Origin: Tricholoma matsutake
Taxonomy: Eukaryota; Basidiomycota; Agaricomycetes; Agaricales; Tricholomataceae
Direction of reading: 5' to 3'
Assembly: GCA_026075535.2 (NCBI GenBank)
Contig: AP026542.1
Coordinates: 4,092,001-4,156,000, forward strand
DNA: 64,000 bases
Numbering within the stretch: the first letter of the stretch is position 1; the number at the start of each line of letters is the position of its first letter. Of the stretch, positions 45,486-58,300 are shown in pieces. The translations under genes were made by a program, and so were the position numbers. The notes beneath the pieces are model-generated. The model was not told the DNA's origin. It saw only the letters and a program-made list of their open reading frames with translations, and searched no databases.

Positions 45486-48400
45486 TTGTCGGACCAACCT
45501 CGACTTCCTTGGCTTAGGCCAACACAAGTGAGAACCCTTCATATCGATACTTGCCACACCTTCAAATCTCTCAAACAATCAGGAGACATTCTAATTCCAG
45601 TTTCCAAAGCAGAATCTACTCATCGTAGACTATTTCCTTCACCTATATCATCGCCTTCCACATCGTCATCTACTTCTTCGTCATCATCATCGACCTCTTC
45701 ATTTATCCTTCCAACAACTTCAACACCTCTACCATCTATTACACAAGTCTTAACCCCTACCCCTAGAGTCATCGCATTCATGACTACCCAAACTGCGATG
45801 CCAGCTCATGGGCACTCAACTGCTCCGAAATTTGACCCAACTCAGCCTCAAGAGCTTCAACGATACTTCAAAGAGCTTGAACTGTTATTCCCGACCTGCG
45901 GTGTTACAGAATCAAATCTCTAATGAAGAAACATGCTTGTTGCTACCTCAACATCAACTCTTCGAATGTATTATTGCGTGTTCTACAACATTACTCACTT
46001 TTTGTGAGCAAAGAATAGGATCTCGGAAGCCGAGCAAAGCAGAGCTTATGTTCAAGGATTCCAACCCGGCTTATGGACTTGAATTGCTCGACGACTCAAA
46101 CTCAAATTCCCCAACCATTATCCCGACAATCCATATCCACTCAATGACATTCACAACACGGCAAAATTTGTTCTAGCAGGCTCTAACACATCGAACTCAG
46201 TAATACACCAATTGACCTCTTCATCTCACTCGACATCGAACATCGGAAATACGGGCACCACATCACCTGGAACTATTACAATTAAAACCGAAGATCTAAA
46301 CATGATGTTCGAATGATTTGCTAGCACCATCGCTACACATATTGCAGGTACTAAAAATCCTTACACTAATTTGGCAGACAGACAGGCACATATTGACACA
46401 CTCCTTTGCATATTTTGTGGTTTATCCGGACACTTTATTCCTGACTGTATGGTTTGTCAGTCGTACCTGAACGAAGGGAAGTGTAAGCGAAACGCGGAAG
46501 GAAAGATTGTACTTCCTAATGGACAATTCACCCCTCAAAGTATCCCTGGCAGGTTTATCAAGGAACGCATCGATGAATGGTGGAAACGCAACCCAGACGC
46601 AACCCCAGCAGCCACACTTTTATTCAGCATCGCACCATCGGCACCTTCGACTTTGACTAGTTCAACCTCGGCTGCAATCACTTCGATAACATAGTCAGAC
46701 GCCGTTTCTATATCGGGATTGGAGACAAAAGGCATTTATCATAACTCGATGTTGACAGCTGACTCCAAAGATAGAATAGCGGCTCTCGAGCGCGAAATAT
46801 TCACGCTTTGAAGTGGTCAACCATTTTCGCATCCGAACAAAGAGGTTCAAAATTCGGTTCCAGCCATGACAACCCCCGTCCCTGCATCATCAATGTCTAC
46901 TGCTACAGTCCCACCACCCTCAACATCTTCATCGACAACGGTCAACCCTTCGACTTCAACTACTGCTCCAACATCGACATCAACGTCTCCTGCATTGACC
47001 ACTTTGCCATCGACCACCATACCCCCAACGCAAACCTCGGTACACCCATACACGTCGGTCAGGGAGAACACCTATTTGCCACCACACGAAAGGAACTTTG
47101 CTGGCACATCGAAGGGTAAGGAAAAAGACGGACCATCATATGCGACACAGGCACCGGTACAGAATGAGAAAATTGTGCACGATATATTTGCGCACTCGAT
47201 GAAGACGCCAATCATCACGCTGACATTTGAAGAATTACTCTCGCTTTCACCTGAGGTTCGAACAAAATGGAGAGAACAGGTCACACCGAAACGAGTCCCA
47301 CAATCTGGAAACAATGCGATGAACATGTTTAGTCCTGACACAATCATCATGCCTGACCCATACGAGACCTATATTAGCAGTCTCCGACCCGGTGAAATCC
47401 CTCAGCCTTTCGTTGTTGCTAAAGAAACTTCATCGATTAGATCAGTTATTATGGATGTCCATGGTAACAACCAGGTAGAAAGTGTTGTCGATCCCGGTTC
47501 CTTGATCATATCGATGGCCGAAGATGTTTGCCATGAACTCAGTCTAGCATACGACTCCTCGATTAGGCTTCCAATGCAGTCTGCTAACGGCTAATGGGAC
47601 TGTAGACGAAACACTCAGTTTAGCATGCAACGTACCCTGCGATCTCGGTGGAATCACCCTATACATGCAGATACATATTATTCGGGACCCAGCTTACAAT
47701 ATTCTACTCGGATGACCTTTCGACGTCTTAACGGAAAGTGTTATTAGAAACTATCGGAAAGAAGCACAAACCATCACGATATGCGATCCTAACTCAACTT
47801 GGACCGCTACAATTCCCTTGATACCTCGATTGCACCGTCGTCGAAAAGTAGTTCGAGAGGATTTTCAGCGTTAGAGAATGAAATTTCGGAACAGTGCACT
47901 TTTTTTATCATCTCATTTGACTCTTCTAACTCCTCTATATTTATCGAGTGCACTGCAAATATCCCCGAAATCGACTCCTCCGAAGAATTATCTGCGACAC
48001 TTTCTGACTTATATTTATCTGCGTGCGACGAGTTCCACATTCCTCGAAATGCCTCGATGGTGTTTATACCTATGCAACCTTCTTCATCGTCAGTTTCCCC
48101 TTCCTCAGTTATTTCCGACAATCCACAGTCTAGTTATTTATCGATGAAGAAAAAGTATAAACCAGTCGCACAGAAGGTCCGTCCAATTGGGGCCGGACTA
48201 CCCGATCATTTTAGAATTATTTGATGCATCGAGGGCGATCCCCTCAAAGACATGCCTCCACTAAATCCCCATCCTCCAATATTCAAACCAACTCCTTGAT
48301 ATAACCTCGAACGCAAAAACATCATCGATCGAAATCATCCAGGTGATTTCTTATGGCCTCAAGAACGAGACCTCATGCATGACTTCATTTGAAACCAGCA

Positions 48401-51400
48401 AGCAGGGTTCACATGGACCAAAAACGAACGAGGAAGGTTTTGACCCAATTTCTTCCCCCCTATCGAGTTCCCAGTCATTTCTCATACCCCTTGGGTTGAA
48501 TGCAATATCCCCATACCGCCTGGTTTGTATGAACAGATTTGCGAGATGCAAAAAAAAAAGATCGAAGCAGGAGTCTACAAGTTGTCAAACTCGTCATACC
48601 GATTGCGATGGTTTTGTGTTGCAAAGAAAGACGCAAAATCGCTCCGAATAGTCCACAGCCTCGAGCCGTTAAACCAAGTTACAATTCAGCACTCAGGTGT
48701 CATCCCGATCCCCGAGCATTTAGCTGAACAGTTTGGAGGATGCGCTTGTGGTGGAATGTTGCATTTATATGTTGCATTTGACGAAAGGCTCGTATCTGAA
48801 TCCTCTCGAGATCTAACAACTTTCCAGACCCCATTCAGCGCACTTCGAATTGTCACCCTACTGATGGGTTGGACGAACTCGGTTCCGATCCTACACGACG
48901 ACGTAACTTTCATCCTACAACCCGAGGTCCCTCACATCACGATCCCTTATATTGATGACACACCGGTGAAGGGTCTGAAATTGGAATATCGAATGATTGG
49001 TGGGTCTTATGAAATGATTGTCAACAACTCAGGCATTCGATGATTTGTGTGGGAGCATTTCGAGAACCTAAATTGCATCGTCCAGCGCATGAAGTATTGT
49101 GGTGGGACGTTCTCTGGACCGAAATTATTTGCTTGTGTCCCTGAGATAATCGTTTTAGGTCATCGATGCAATATTCAAGGCCAAATGGCTGACCCGACGC
49201 ATATTGATAAGATCCAGAAATGGGGTCCATGTCGTATGCTCACAGAAGTTAAGGCGTTCTTAGGAACGATTGGAGTTTGTCAAATTTTTATCCAGAGTTT
49301 CGCACATTGAGCAGCTGCACTAATCAATCTTACTCGAAAAGATGTGCCCTTTGAATTTGGCCCATCTCAGGTAGCAGCGCAAGAAGATCTCAAGCATGCA
49401 CTCCTAAACTCGCCAGCAATTTGAGCCATCGACTATACCTTGAACACCCCAGTAATCCTTGCAGTCGACACATTGAGCATCGCCATCAGCTATTTCCTAA
49501 TGCAATGCAACCGCGATAACCCTCGAAAGTGATACTACAGTTGATTCGGCTCGATCATGCTAAACGACTGCGAATCGCAGTTTTCGCAACTGAAGCTCAA
49601 GCTTTATGGTCTATATCAAGCCCTTGGGGCACTTCATTTATACTTGATAGGGGTACAAAACCTTATCGTCGAGGTCGATGCAAGGTATATCAAAGGCATG
49701 CTCTCAAATCCCAATATCACACCTAGCGCTAGCATAAACTGATGGATAGTATCCATTCTAACGTTCCACTTCATGCTAGTTCATGTCGCAGGTATGCACC
49801 ATGGGCCGGACGGCCTTTTGTGACATCCTCGACAAACCAAAGACAATGATGTCAAAGTAGAAGAAGAATTCGGTGACTGGATCGACAAACTACACAGTTT
49901 TGTTCACCAAATCAACCCAATCTTGATTCGACCTTTCCCCTCTCACATGACTTATCCCACTTTCACCCAAGCTTCGGATTTCAGTAAGGGGGAGGACGTT
50001 TCATATGAAGACATACCTAGATTGGACAAATCAAAGAAAGAAGACGAACAACTACTGCTTGTTCATCGATGGTTAGACGATATGGTGCAACCCACACATC
50101 TATCAGACACAGAGTACGCTACCTTCATGCAATATTGCACCGAGTTCTTTATAGATTCCAGAAAACTATGGTGAAAAGATTGTCATGGAGAACACAAAAT
50201 CATCGCAATTCCAGAGCGTCGCATCGATATTATCCGGTCGTCGCATGACCATATCGGCCACAAAATGATCTTTGCCACGAAGTCTCACATCGCACTATGA
50301 TTCTGGTGGCCCAACCTGAAAGCCAATATCGCATGGTACATCCAAACATGCCACTACTGTCAGTTGCAACAAACTCAAAATCTTCTTATTCCACCAATCG
50401 TCGCCACACCCACTCCTCTATTCGGAAAAGTCTACATTGACACAATGCACATGCCGCCTTCCGGTGGATATCGCTATATAGTACAAGGTCGATGTTCCAT
50501 ATCGTACTGGCCAGAGTTCAGGATGCTTCGCAACGAAACAGCGAAGACCATCAGCGATTGGATCTTTGAAGAAATCATTTGTCGTTGGGGCTTGCTTTAT
50601 GAGATCATTACTGACAATGGCGCAGCATTTCTTTCTGCTCTTGAGTATTTGTTAAAGTGATATCACATCAATCACATTCGGATAAGTGGGTACAATTCTC
50701 GTGCCAATGGTCTCGTTGAACAAGCCCACTTCGATGTACGACAATCACTCTACAAGGCCGTCAATGGTGATCAAACTCGATGGTCAGTTGGGACCTACTC
50801 AGTCTTTTGGGCAGAACAGGTAACAGTTCGAAAACAAATGGGCTGTTCGCCCTATTTTGCAATCACAGGTTCTCATCCACTCATCCCTCTCGACATATCA
50901 GAAGCGACATATCTACAACCACCACCCGATTCGATACTCTCCTCCACCGATCTCATTGCCCAACGCGCTATCGCACTACAGAAACGCTCGACCGATCTTG
51001 AGGTACTCTACTCTAGAGTCTACACTGCTCGACGAGAAGCTGCAAAACGCTTTGAAGAAGTTCACAAGCAAACGATTCGAGACTACAATTTCGAAAAAGG
51101 TGACCTCGTACTCATGCGAAACACACAGATCGAAAAGGCTCTTAATCAAAAAATGTGAGCTCGATATCTCGGCCCACTCATAGTCATCACAAGAAACTAT
51201 GGTGGCGCTTATATTCTTTGCGAGCTCGACGGATCAGTTCTTCATTGACCAGTAGCAGCTTTCTGAATTCTACCCTATCTAGCACAGAAATCGATTCCCC
51301 TTCCTCTGAACTTCTTCGATATTGATGATCGTCGGCTCGAACAACTTCAAACAACATCAGACGTCGACGGAGACATCAAAGAGGGCATTCCTGACCTCAA

Positions 51401-51411
51401 CAAAGATGAAT
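45486..51411 (+). pseudogene. Gag-pol of Ty3 element C (no chromodomain), decayed
   Basis: Gag: APKFDPTQPQELQRYFKELE (about 45830) and a zinc knuckle CIFCGLSGHFIPDC (46410-46450). Protease: VVDPGSLIISMAEDVCHEL (47490), with proline where serine or threonine is usual. Reverse transcriptase: YIDD at 48948-48959. RNase H-like: around 49557-49742. Integrase: VYIDTMHMP (50430), ITDNGAAF (50607) and, after a stop, RANGLVEQAHFDVRQ (50700), giving D-D-E. The C-terminal part (RDYNFEKGDLVLMRNT) ends about 51411. Stops and frame changes are frequent (46313, 47593, 49042, 50658 and others), many of them TGA. Confidence 0.85.
49976..49996 (+). repeat. 21-nt copy of the polypurine-tract region inside pol
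   Basis: The 21 bases ending AAGGGGGAGGA are identical to 53264-53284, which directly precede the 3' LTR. Here they code for part of SDFSKGEDVS. A second polypurine tract in pol would be placed like the central tract of Ty1 or lentiviruses; that role is inference. Confidence 0.6.
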
Positions 51412-51739
51412 AGAGCATTTTCCTTTTCTTTTTCTTACTTGCGATATTAAAACAAACTCTCGATCTTATAACAGTGTACTATTACAAGTTGCGATATTGT
51501 TCGAAACATGTTCGCGCAAGCTCGACGGGGTTTTTCGGCTATGAAGGAGTTCTGAGCCTTTCCCCTATATCTTGTTTTGATGAATCGTCCATCTTACTTT
51601 CTTTTTTTCTCTCTTTCCTATGTTTCTTTGTATATATCTTACATTTCCTGGCTTCGATCGCACGCGATATTTCTCATTTCAACCTTATCTCAATCAGACA
51701 CACGAAAAACGATAAAATTAAAACGATAAAAACAGAATT
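51412..51739. other. Spacer between pol end and antisense gene of element C
   Basis: T-rich on the plus strand with no supported gene. It would form the 3' untranslated part of the antisense gene. Confidence 0.5.
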
Positions 51740-53140
51740 CTACTGGGATTCCTCCCATTTCCTCTCCAACACCTCTGTTTCCTCCATCAACACTTCCACT
51801 TCCAACTTCTTGCACACCAGCACTTCCACAAGAAATCGACGACGGAGTCTTGATGCATCCAACTGCACCAGCTTGTCATCCACTGCCATCGACGCCCCCT
51901 TGACCATACCTGCGACCTTGCATTCGACTTCTCACTCTTGAGCTTTCCCCTTACCCTTCCCTTTGTCCTTGTCAGCCGACTTTGTCTTCGCCTTTGTCGT
52001 TCGTTTCGGGTGCTCATCGACTTTTGAGGGCCCAGCCTCCATGTTTTGGATGGGGTGGATAGCCCGAATGTGTATGGCTAAGCAATCATACAGATCAGCG
52101 ATCGTATTTGTTATCGAAAGAGATCACTTACTACATCTCGGAGTCAACACTTCTGTCGACTCCGCAGTACACTGAGATGCTCACTTGGAGCCCGCCATCT
52201 TCCTCAACTTGCCTCGATGGAATCCTCGCCTCGACACTCCCTCCCAGTAACACCCCTGAAGGCCTTGAGTGCATCGTTGGCACTTGGGTGCGCCATCCTC
52301 GACGATGCATTCTGGTGACATCCTCAGCCTGGTGCAATGATCACACTACAAGCAAGAGTAATTAGTCTCAACGATATCGACTTACAACGAAGACTTACCG
52401 GCCCATGGAAGGTGATCAAGTCACCTTCCTCTAAGTGCACCCGTTTAGCGACCACAGGCTCCTCATCCAATTTGTCCTCACCCTCCTCATCCTCCTCGTC
52501 CATCTCAGCAGCCTTCCTCTTCTCAATGATCGTCTCGATGGCTGGTGGGTCATCGACCCGAGGTGCTGCTTGGTCCGTGGCCTCGTCCCAATCGATTGAG
52601 AGGCACATGAGCTCGAGCGTGGCTGTTCGATTGCGAAACTCGTCCTTCAAAACTGTCTTGGATTGGACTTTAGCCAAGAACAATCAACGCACCTTGACCA
52701 GCGCATCTCATCGTTCCTCAATCCTCTTTGCTTTGGCCTTGATGGCCATCTCCCGAGCAACTTGCTCCTCCTCTCTTTGCCTCTCTTTGCCTCTCTTTGC
52801 CTCTCCCCCTCTATTCTCCTCAAGTACTCCTCAAAAAGATATTTTCCACCCCACGAAACCCAATCCTCCCGAACGAAAGGTGTGAAGAGGCCAATCGCCT
52901 TGTCCAACGTAGCTTGCACACGCTCATCGTGTGCCTCGTCAAATGACCTGATCACATCATCGTATTCGGCCTATCAACGAGGTTAGGAAGCAGATAAACA
53001 AAGAAAACAAAAAGACATACCATTTTCTCACAAAAAGCACCACCCCATACCTCGAAGTCGAGGTCTTTGGCTTTGCCAGCCTCGGGCATTGATTTTGCGT
53101 GATCGAGGATGGGAAGAGTGAGTTCAGCGAGGATAGACAT
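51740..53140 (-). pseudogene. Antisense Zn2Cys6-like cargo gene of Ty3 element C
   Basis: The start is the ATG at 53140 (MSILAELTLPILDHAK). Introns are 53020-52971 (GTATGT...GATAG) and 52398-52346 (GTAAGT...TTGTAG). Exon 2 encodes AEYDDVIRSFDEAHDERVQ, FTPFVREDWVSWGGKY and a charged coil, with a frame change at a 10-bp tandem repeat (52768-52805), then an acidic part (MDEEDEEGEDKLDEE). Exon 3 starts at once with CDHC ... C ... CQRC ... C: C-x2-C-x8-C-x8-C-x2-C-x6-C, close to the Gal4 Zn2Cys6 rule. A basic region (KRTTKAKTKSADKDKGKGKG), one TGA and a last coil (LVEVLVCKKLEVEVLMEE) end at TAG 51740-51742. Its placement and architecture equal the gene at 990-1984 in element A. Confidence 0.75.
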
Positions 53141-53284
53141 GTTGTCGAGGAGATGGATGGAAGAGATCGAATGAAAAGAGAAAAGTTCAAACCACAACAC
53201 ATCTTAAATCAGCGATCAACAATGTCACATGACCCAGTTATTTTGGCTCGACTGACTGGGTCAGGATTTCAGTAAGGGGGAGGA

Positions 53285-55279
53285 TGATAGGTCGTCTCCT
53301 TGGCTCAAGGACTGATTCACCACTTTAGCATCATTCTAATCACATTGGCTAACTCCTACGATGTCCCAGATGCAGCGAGACCCAGTCTATCAATTGCGAT
53401 ATCATATCGACCACGTCGAAACATCACCAGCGACATCGATCGTATCAAGAGCCCACATCGCACAACCTTAGGACTAGTGTTTAAAGGTCCGGTTAATGCA
53501 ACCGAAAAAATGACCGCAACTGAACTGAACTGGACTGAATGCAACCAGACCATCGGTTGCGGTTGCCCACATTTGGGGTTGTTCTGGTTGCCAGTTGCCT
53601 CATTTTGAAAATATTTGAAAACTGTTAAAAGACTGGTTGCCATCAGTTGCAACCGGTCTTTCTGCAGTGCATAAAAGATGTGTACATCGCAGGAAAAAAC
53701 CTGTGAGTCAGGTCGCCATGAGGTGCAGGTTCCCTTCCCATGAGGACATACCCCATGGGTCATGTCACCATGAGGCATGGGTTGCTCATATCCGTAATAA
53801 TTTGCTGAAAAGATATGAAATTATTATGGAAATGAGAAACCCACACCTCATGGTGACCTGACTCGTGGGTTATATCATCACGGGAAAGGAACCCACCCCT
53901 CATGGTGACTAAGACCGGTCTTAACCGGTTTTTTGGGGGCAACCAAACCGATGTGGACTGGTCCTACTCAGTTCGGTTGCGGACATGACTCGCGGGTTTT
54001 TTCCCACAATGTACAAAATTATTACAGAAATGAGAAACCCACACCTCATGGTGACATGACTCGCGGGGTATATCATCATGGGAAAGGAACCCACCCCTCA
54101 TGGTGACTAAGACCGGTCTTAACCGGTTTTTTGGGGGCAACCAAACCGATGTGGACCGGTCCTACTCAGTTTGGTTGCGGTTGCCCCATATCTGGGTCAG
54201 TCCGGTTGCGGTTGCGGTTGCTGGTTGCCCCTCTTGGAGGTCAAAAAACCGGACCAAACTGGACCTTTAAACACTACTTAGGACTACCCCAAAAGTCCCT
54301 AAGATCCCCCTACACGACCATTGAACATCCCCGACCAACTTTGAACAAGCCGCAACCGCGATCGAGCATTGTTGACCATTGTCGAGTGTCATCGATCAAT
54401 ATTGAGAAACTACGAGCGACATCAGGCGCCGCCTTCATTATCTAAATGGTGGAAAACCATGCACTAGGATGTATTCCAACTCATGCTCAAACCTGCTGAT
54501 CATAGGTCAGCCTCGTTCCAAGTCCCTATCGCACACAGAACCCGCTGGACACATTATTGCGAGACTTAGCGCAGTTTATACACAAAGGACAGTCTCTTTT
54601 AGTTCTTTCCCTTTATTACTCTTTCATCATATGATATATATATCTTTCTTGTTCAGATTCCAGTCTCCTTTATGGCCTTGTGCCTTAACTCATATCTTTT
54701 GCCTCATGTTCTACACATGTTTCTCAGTCCATTTTAGGAAGTTTCTTTAAAAACATATAAAACTCTGTAGTATCTACTTGGAAATGACAAGAAATCATCT
54801 TCACATATCGTCTTGTATACAGTTCTAAGCATCCAATCAACTTTCTAAAACAATCTAAGTCTCTGCAGGTTTTCTCGATCGATGAGAAACCTCCACAACC
54901 GTTGTGTCCTCGATCCTCTCTTGATCATCTCATCATTAGTTCTAGCAACCCTTCCAACACTTCATAGCGGTTTGCTGCACCCTTTGTATACCATCGACCG
55001 ATCCAAAGGTCCCCAGAATTCACATATCGACCATTGATGATAAACTCATTCGCCGTCGATCTCGTCGATTGCCCTCGATATCGATCAATACTCGATCGGA
55101 CTGTGCCAAACGCCTTCGTTTCTCATAACACTACCTTCACAACTAGTACCAACTGGTCATCTTTCCATTGGTTGGGCCACAAACATTCGGAATGACTCGC
55201 AACCTTCCTCTGACTCGTCGCAAATATCATTGATTGCCTCATTGGCAGTTTAGGTGGTTTTCCCAGGTTGAGTATCATC
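53285..55279 (+). repeat. 3' LTR of Ty3 element C, enlarged by a MITE
   Basis: Without the MITE and its duplication the LTR is about 1.19 kb, like the 5' copy. It ends GTATCATC before AACAATCGTAG of the surrounding LTR-B2. Confidence 0.85.
53475..54276. mobile_element. hAT-type MITE in the 3' LTR of element C, 802 bp
   Basis: The inverted ends are TAGTGTTTAAAGGTCC (perfect 16 bp), and 8-bp duplications CTTAGGAC lie at 53467-53474 and 54277-54284. The matching place in the 5' LTR (near 44450) is empty, which proves the insertion. Inside, a unit of about 185 bp ending in ACCGGTCTTAACCGG and GGGGGCAACCAAACCGATGT is present twice (about 53815-53990 and 54005-54180), and 53715-53885 can fold back on itself (GTCACCATGAGG / CCTCATGGTGAC). 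No protein is encoded. Confidence 0.9.
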
Positions 55280-55329
55280 AACAATCGTAGATGTGTTTTC
55301 CGAGCTTGAATGACAAGGTGGACCTATCA

Positions 55330-58300
55330 CCGCATTCAAGTACCCAGTTATAGTAGAATGAAAACCTCTGAGAACAAGTTTGAAGTCCTTTGAGCCAGAA
55401 AGGTAACAAAAAACTTGGGTGACGACTTGAGCATGGGTCGTATGAGGTGCATCAAGGTATTGAGACAGGGTGGATACCACGAAGGCAATATCTGGATGTG
55501 TCATGAGGCAACCAATCATCTCACAATATTTAGTTTTCTCAGTAGGAGTGAGTAGAGTGGCCAAAAGATGGGGTGAATTGGGATTGAAATTGAGTCCTAC
55601 CTCCATCGGAGTGACAACTGTGCGAGTGTCCTCAAGTCTGAATTGACTGAGAATTTGTTTGATGTATGCTTGCTGTCACAACAAGATTGTATGGGCTGTA
55701 GTATCTCAAGTAATACTGACCCCAAGTAGCCAGTTGATAGGGCCAAGGTCCAAGATCTCGAAGCATTCTGTAAGTTGCTTCTGGATCAAAAGGTTACCGG
55801 ACTCGGTGCGATCTGCCATGACCATGAAGTCATCAGTTGCAGCAGCAACAATAGTATAATTGTTACTGTTAACTTTGTAGAAAACTGCCTCCTCTGCAAC
55901 AGAAACTGAGTAGCTGAGATCAGTAAAGAACTTCTTCAGTTCAGCATACCAGTCGTGTGCACCTTGCTTTGACCCATAAACAGACACAAGCCATTTGCAG
56001 ACTACATTTGGTTTGTCCTTTAATTCTGGCAGTAATTCACAGAAAGATTTGTACTTGGGTGGCAGTTTGGAGTACATGGCTATATCATTTTGTAGGTGGG
56101 AATTGAGGTATGTGTTCTTTACATCACATTGATGGACAGTGGCCCCCTTTTGAGCAGCAAATGACAGGAGAGTCTGTAGAGTGGGTGCACAAACAGTTGG
56201 AGCAAATGTTTCGACATAATCGACCCCAAATTGCTGCTTGAACCCCTTGACAACCAGTCTAGCCTTGTAGCAGACAATACTGCTGGTATCATTATGTTTG
56301 CAGCAAAATACATAATGGCTGGGAATGATGTTGGCATTGCAAGGTGGTATTACAGGGATCCATGTGTTCACTTTCTCCATTTGGGTAAGTTCTGCATCTA
56401 TCACATCAGACCATGGTGACCGCTCATTGCCACCTAACACCTCTGACAGGGATGGTTCATCTTCACTTATCACCATTGCCTGATCTATTATTTCCCCAAA
56501 CCACTCAGTTTCGTCTATATTCAGCTCCACTCCCCCTGGTTCCAATGAACCTTCCTCTTCCAAGGTGAAATCTCCCTCAAGATTGGCAACTCCAGCGTTA
56601 GCGTGTGATGTGGCAACACATTCACATTTTCCATGGCTGTATTGCATTTCTTCGAACTGGGGAAGACCTTGAAGAGAATTTTGTCTTACAGATCTTTGGT
56701 GTGGGGCTGGTATTTGGGTGCTCATAGTTGCCTTTATGGCATCAGAGTTCTGATTTGTCTTTATGACATCAGAAGGAACAACAGGTGGATTCTTGGACCT
56801 TGGTCATGTTTTCGCATTTGGGCATCTCGTTTGTTGTGTTTGGCACATTTTCGACAGGTGGTGATGGTTCTGGAATGATTTCAGAGGTGTTGGATGGCTG
56901 GGGAAGGTCCAAATTGGTAAATATCTCGTACTCCCCTTCAATTGGAACTTCCTCAGGCTCTAATTCCTCATTCTCATTGAAGTACACATCCCTCTTGACA
57001 CTGACTTGGTTCTTTCCTGGCCAGTAGATTCTATACCCTTTTGATTCACTGTCAATCCCCACAAAACAACCCTCCTTAGCCCTCGACTCAAGTTTCCCTG
57101 CATTTAAGTCGCTTCACCCATGCCTTACTGCCCCAAGCACATACATCTGATAAATCTGGCTTGATACCTGTGCCCATCTCATGCGTCATCTTCATTTCAG
57201 GGAGCATGTGAGAGGGTGCACAGTTGCGAATCCATACATGGTGATGGACTGCTTCTGCCCATAAATTCTTTGGGAGACCTGTGGCTTCCATCATGGCTCA
57301 GGCACCTTCAACATGTGTTCAGTTGGCTCTTTCAGCAGCACCATTGGATGATGGGCAGTCATGAATGGTTAAGTGCTGGACTGTCCCTGCATTCTCAAGG
57401 TGTTCGGTAAACTCTTTACTCATAAATTTACCACCTTGATCACAGCCGAAGATATGTATAGGTGCATTCCTTTGAACCTTGACCCAAGCTTGATATTTTT
57501 TGTAGTTATCAAAGGTCTCCGACTTCTGCCTCAAGAAGTAAATGAGTTCCTCATGGCTATGGAGATCTTGGAAGAGCACGTATTACCATTTTCCCCCTAT
57601 AGATCTAACTGTGGCTGGCCCCCAAACATCTGAGACAACCTTATCACCATATGACTTGTATTCTGTCTTGCTTTCCTTTGGGAATGGTTTGTGTGTGGCC
57701 TTCACTTTGATACAGGCTTCACAAAATTCTGGCTTTGAAGACATATCAAGGTTAATGCTGGTTACCAATCCCAGCTTGACCATATGCCGCAAGTCATCAT
57801 GATTAACATGCCCCATATGCCGGTGAAGCTCACTAATTGAGATTTGTTTGATAGTGGCACTAGCAACATGTGCACTTGGTGAAGACAGGGAGTCACTGAT
57901 GTGGTATAACCCTCAAACTTTGGGAACATGGCCAATGATGTTCAACTTTGGGCTATGAATAATGCAGGTACCACCTTTAATGAGGAGCGAATATCCAGCT
58001 TGATCAATGCAAGACACAGACATCAGGGTGAACACCATATGCAGTGAGTAGTATCCATTCTTCAGGGTAATTGGGGTCGGTTTTTGATCCCTGTTTGGTA
58101 GTTCAACCCGAATATCCCCTTTGCCAAGCACACTGAACGTATGTCCATCTACAGCTCTTATAGGCTCAGGCTAACAAGTTCCTGATAATTTAAGAGCTTT
58201 GAGCGATCAGGAGAGAAGTGGTGACTGGTTCCGCTATTGAGGATCATTCCAGTGTGGTTGGGTATTGCATGGGCTTTGGAAGAAAAGTCTGAGGTGCATA

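Larger units (their letters stand above)
44272..55279 (+). mobile_element. Ty3/gypsy element C, full length, LTR-B family
   Basis: 5' LTR 44272-45446, a likely primer site TGGAGCCCACCGTGAGGG from 45451, gag-pol 45486-51411, an antisense cargo gene 51740-53140, polypurine tract AAGGGGGAGGA (53274-53284) and 3' LTR 53285-55279 (enlarged by a MITE). The flanks GACGA / AACAA would be the 5-bp duplication after two G-to-A changes. This is the only LTR-B element in the window that still has its internal part. Confidence 0.88.
42913..55329 (-). repeat. LTR-B2 copy in copia 2 pol, split by Ty3 element C
   Basis: The pieces 42913-44271 and 55280-55329 together resemble the B2 LTR at 13621-15001. The boundary sequence GAGCTTCAACGACGA / TCGTAGATGTG rebuilds the uninterrupted form seen at 14940-14965. 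It lies between the reverse transcriptase and RNase H parts of copia 2. Confidence 0.8.

Noticed and set aside
45650..45720. Serine-rich low-complexity stretch as a separate gene
   Set aside because: It belongs to the gag frame of Ty3 element C, which continues into APKFDPTQPQELQ.
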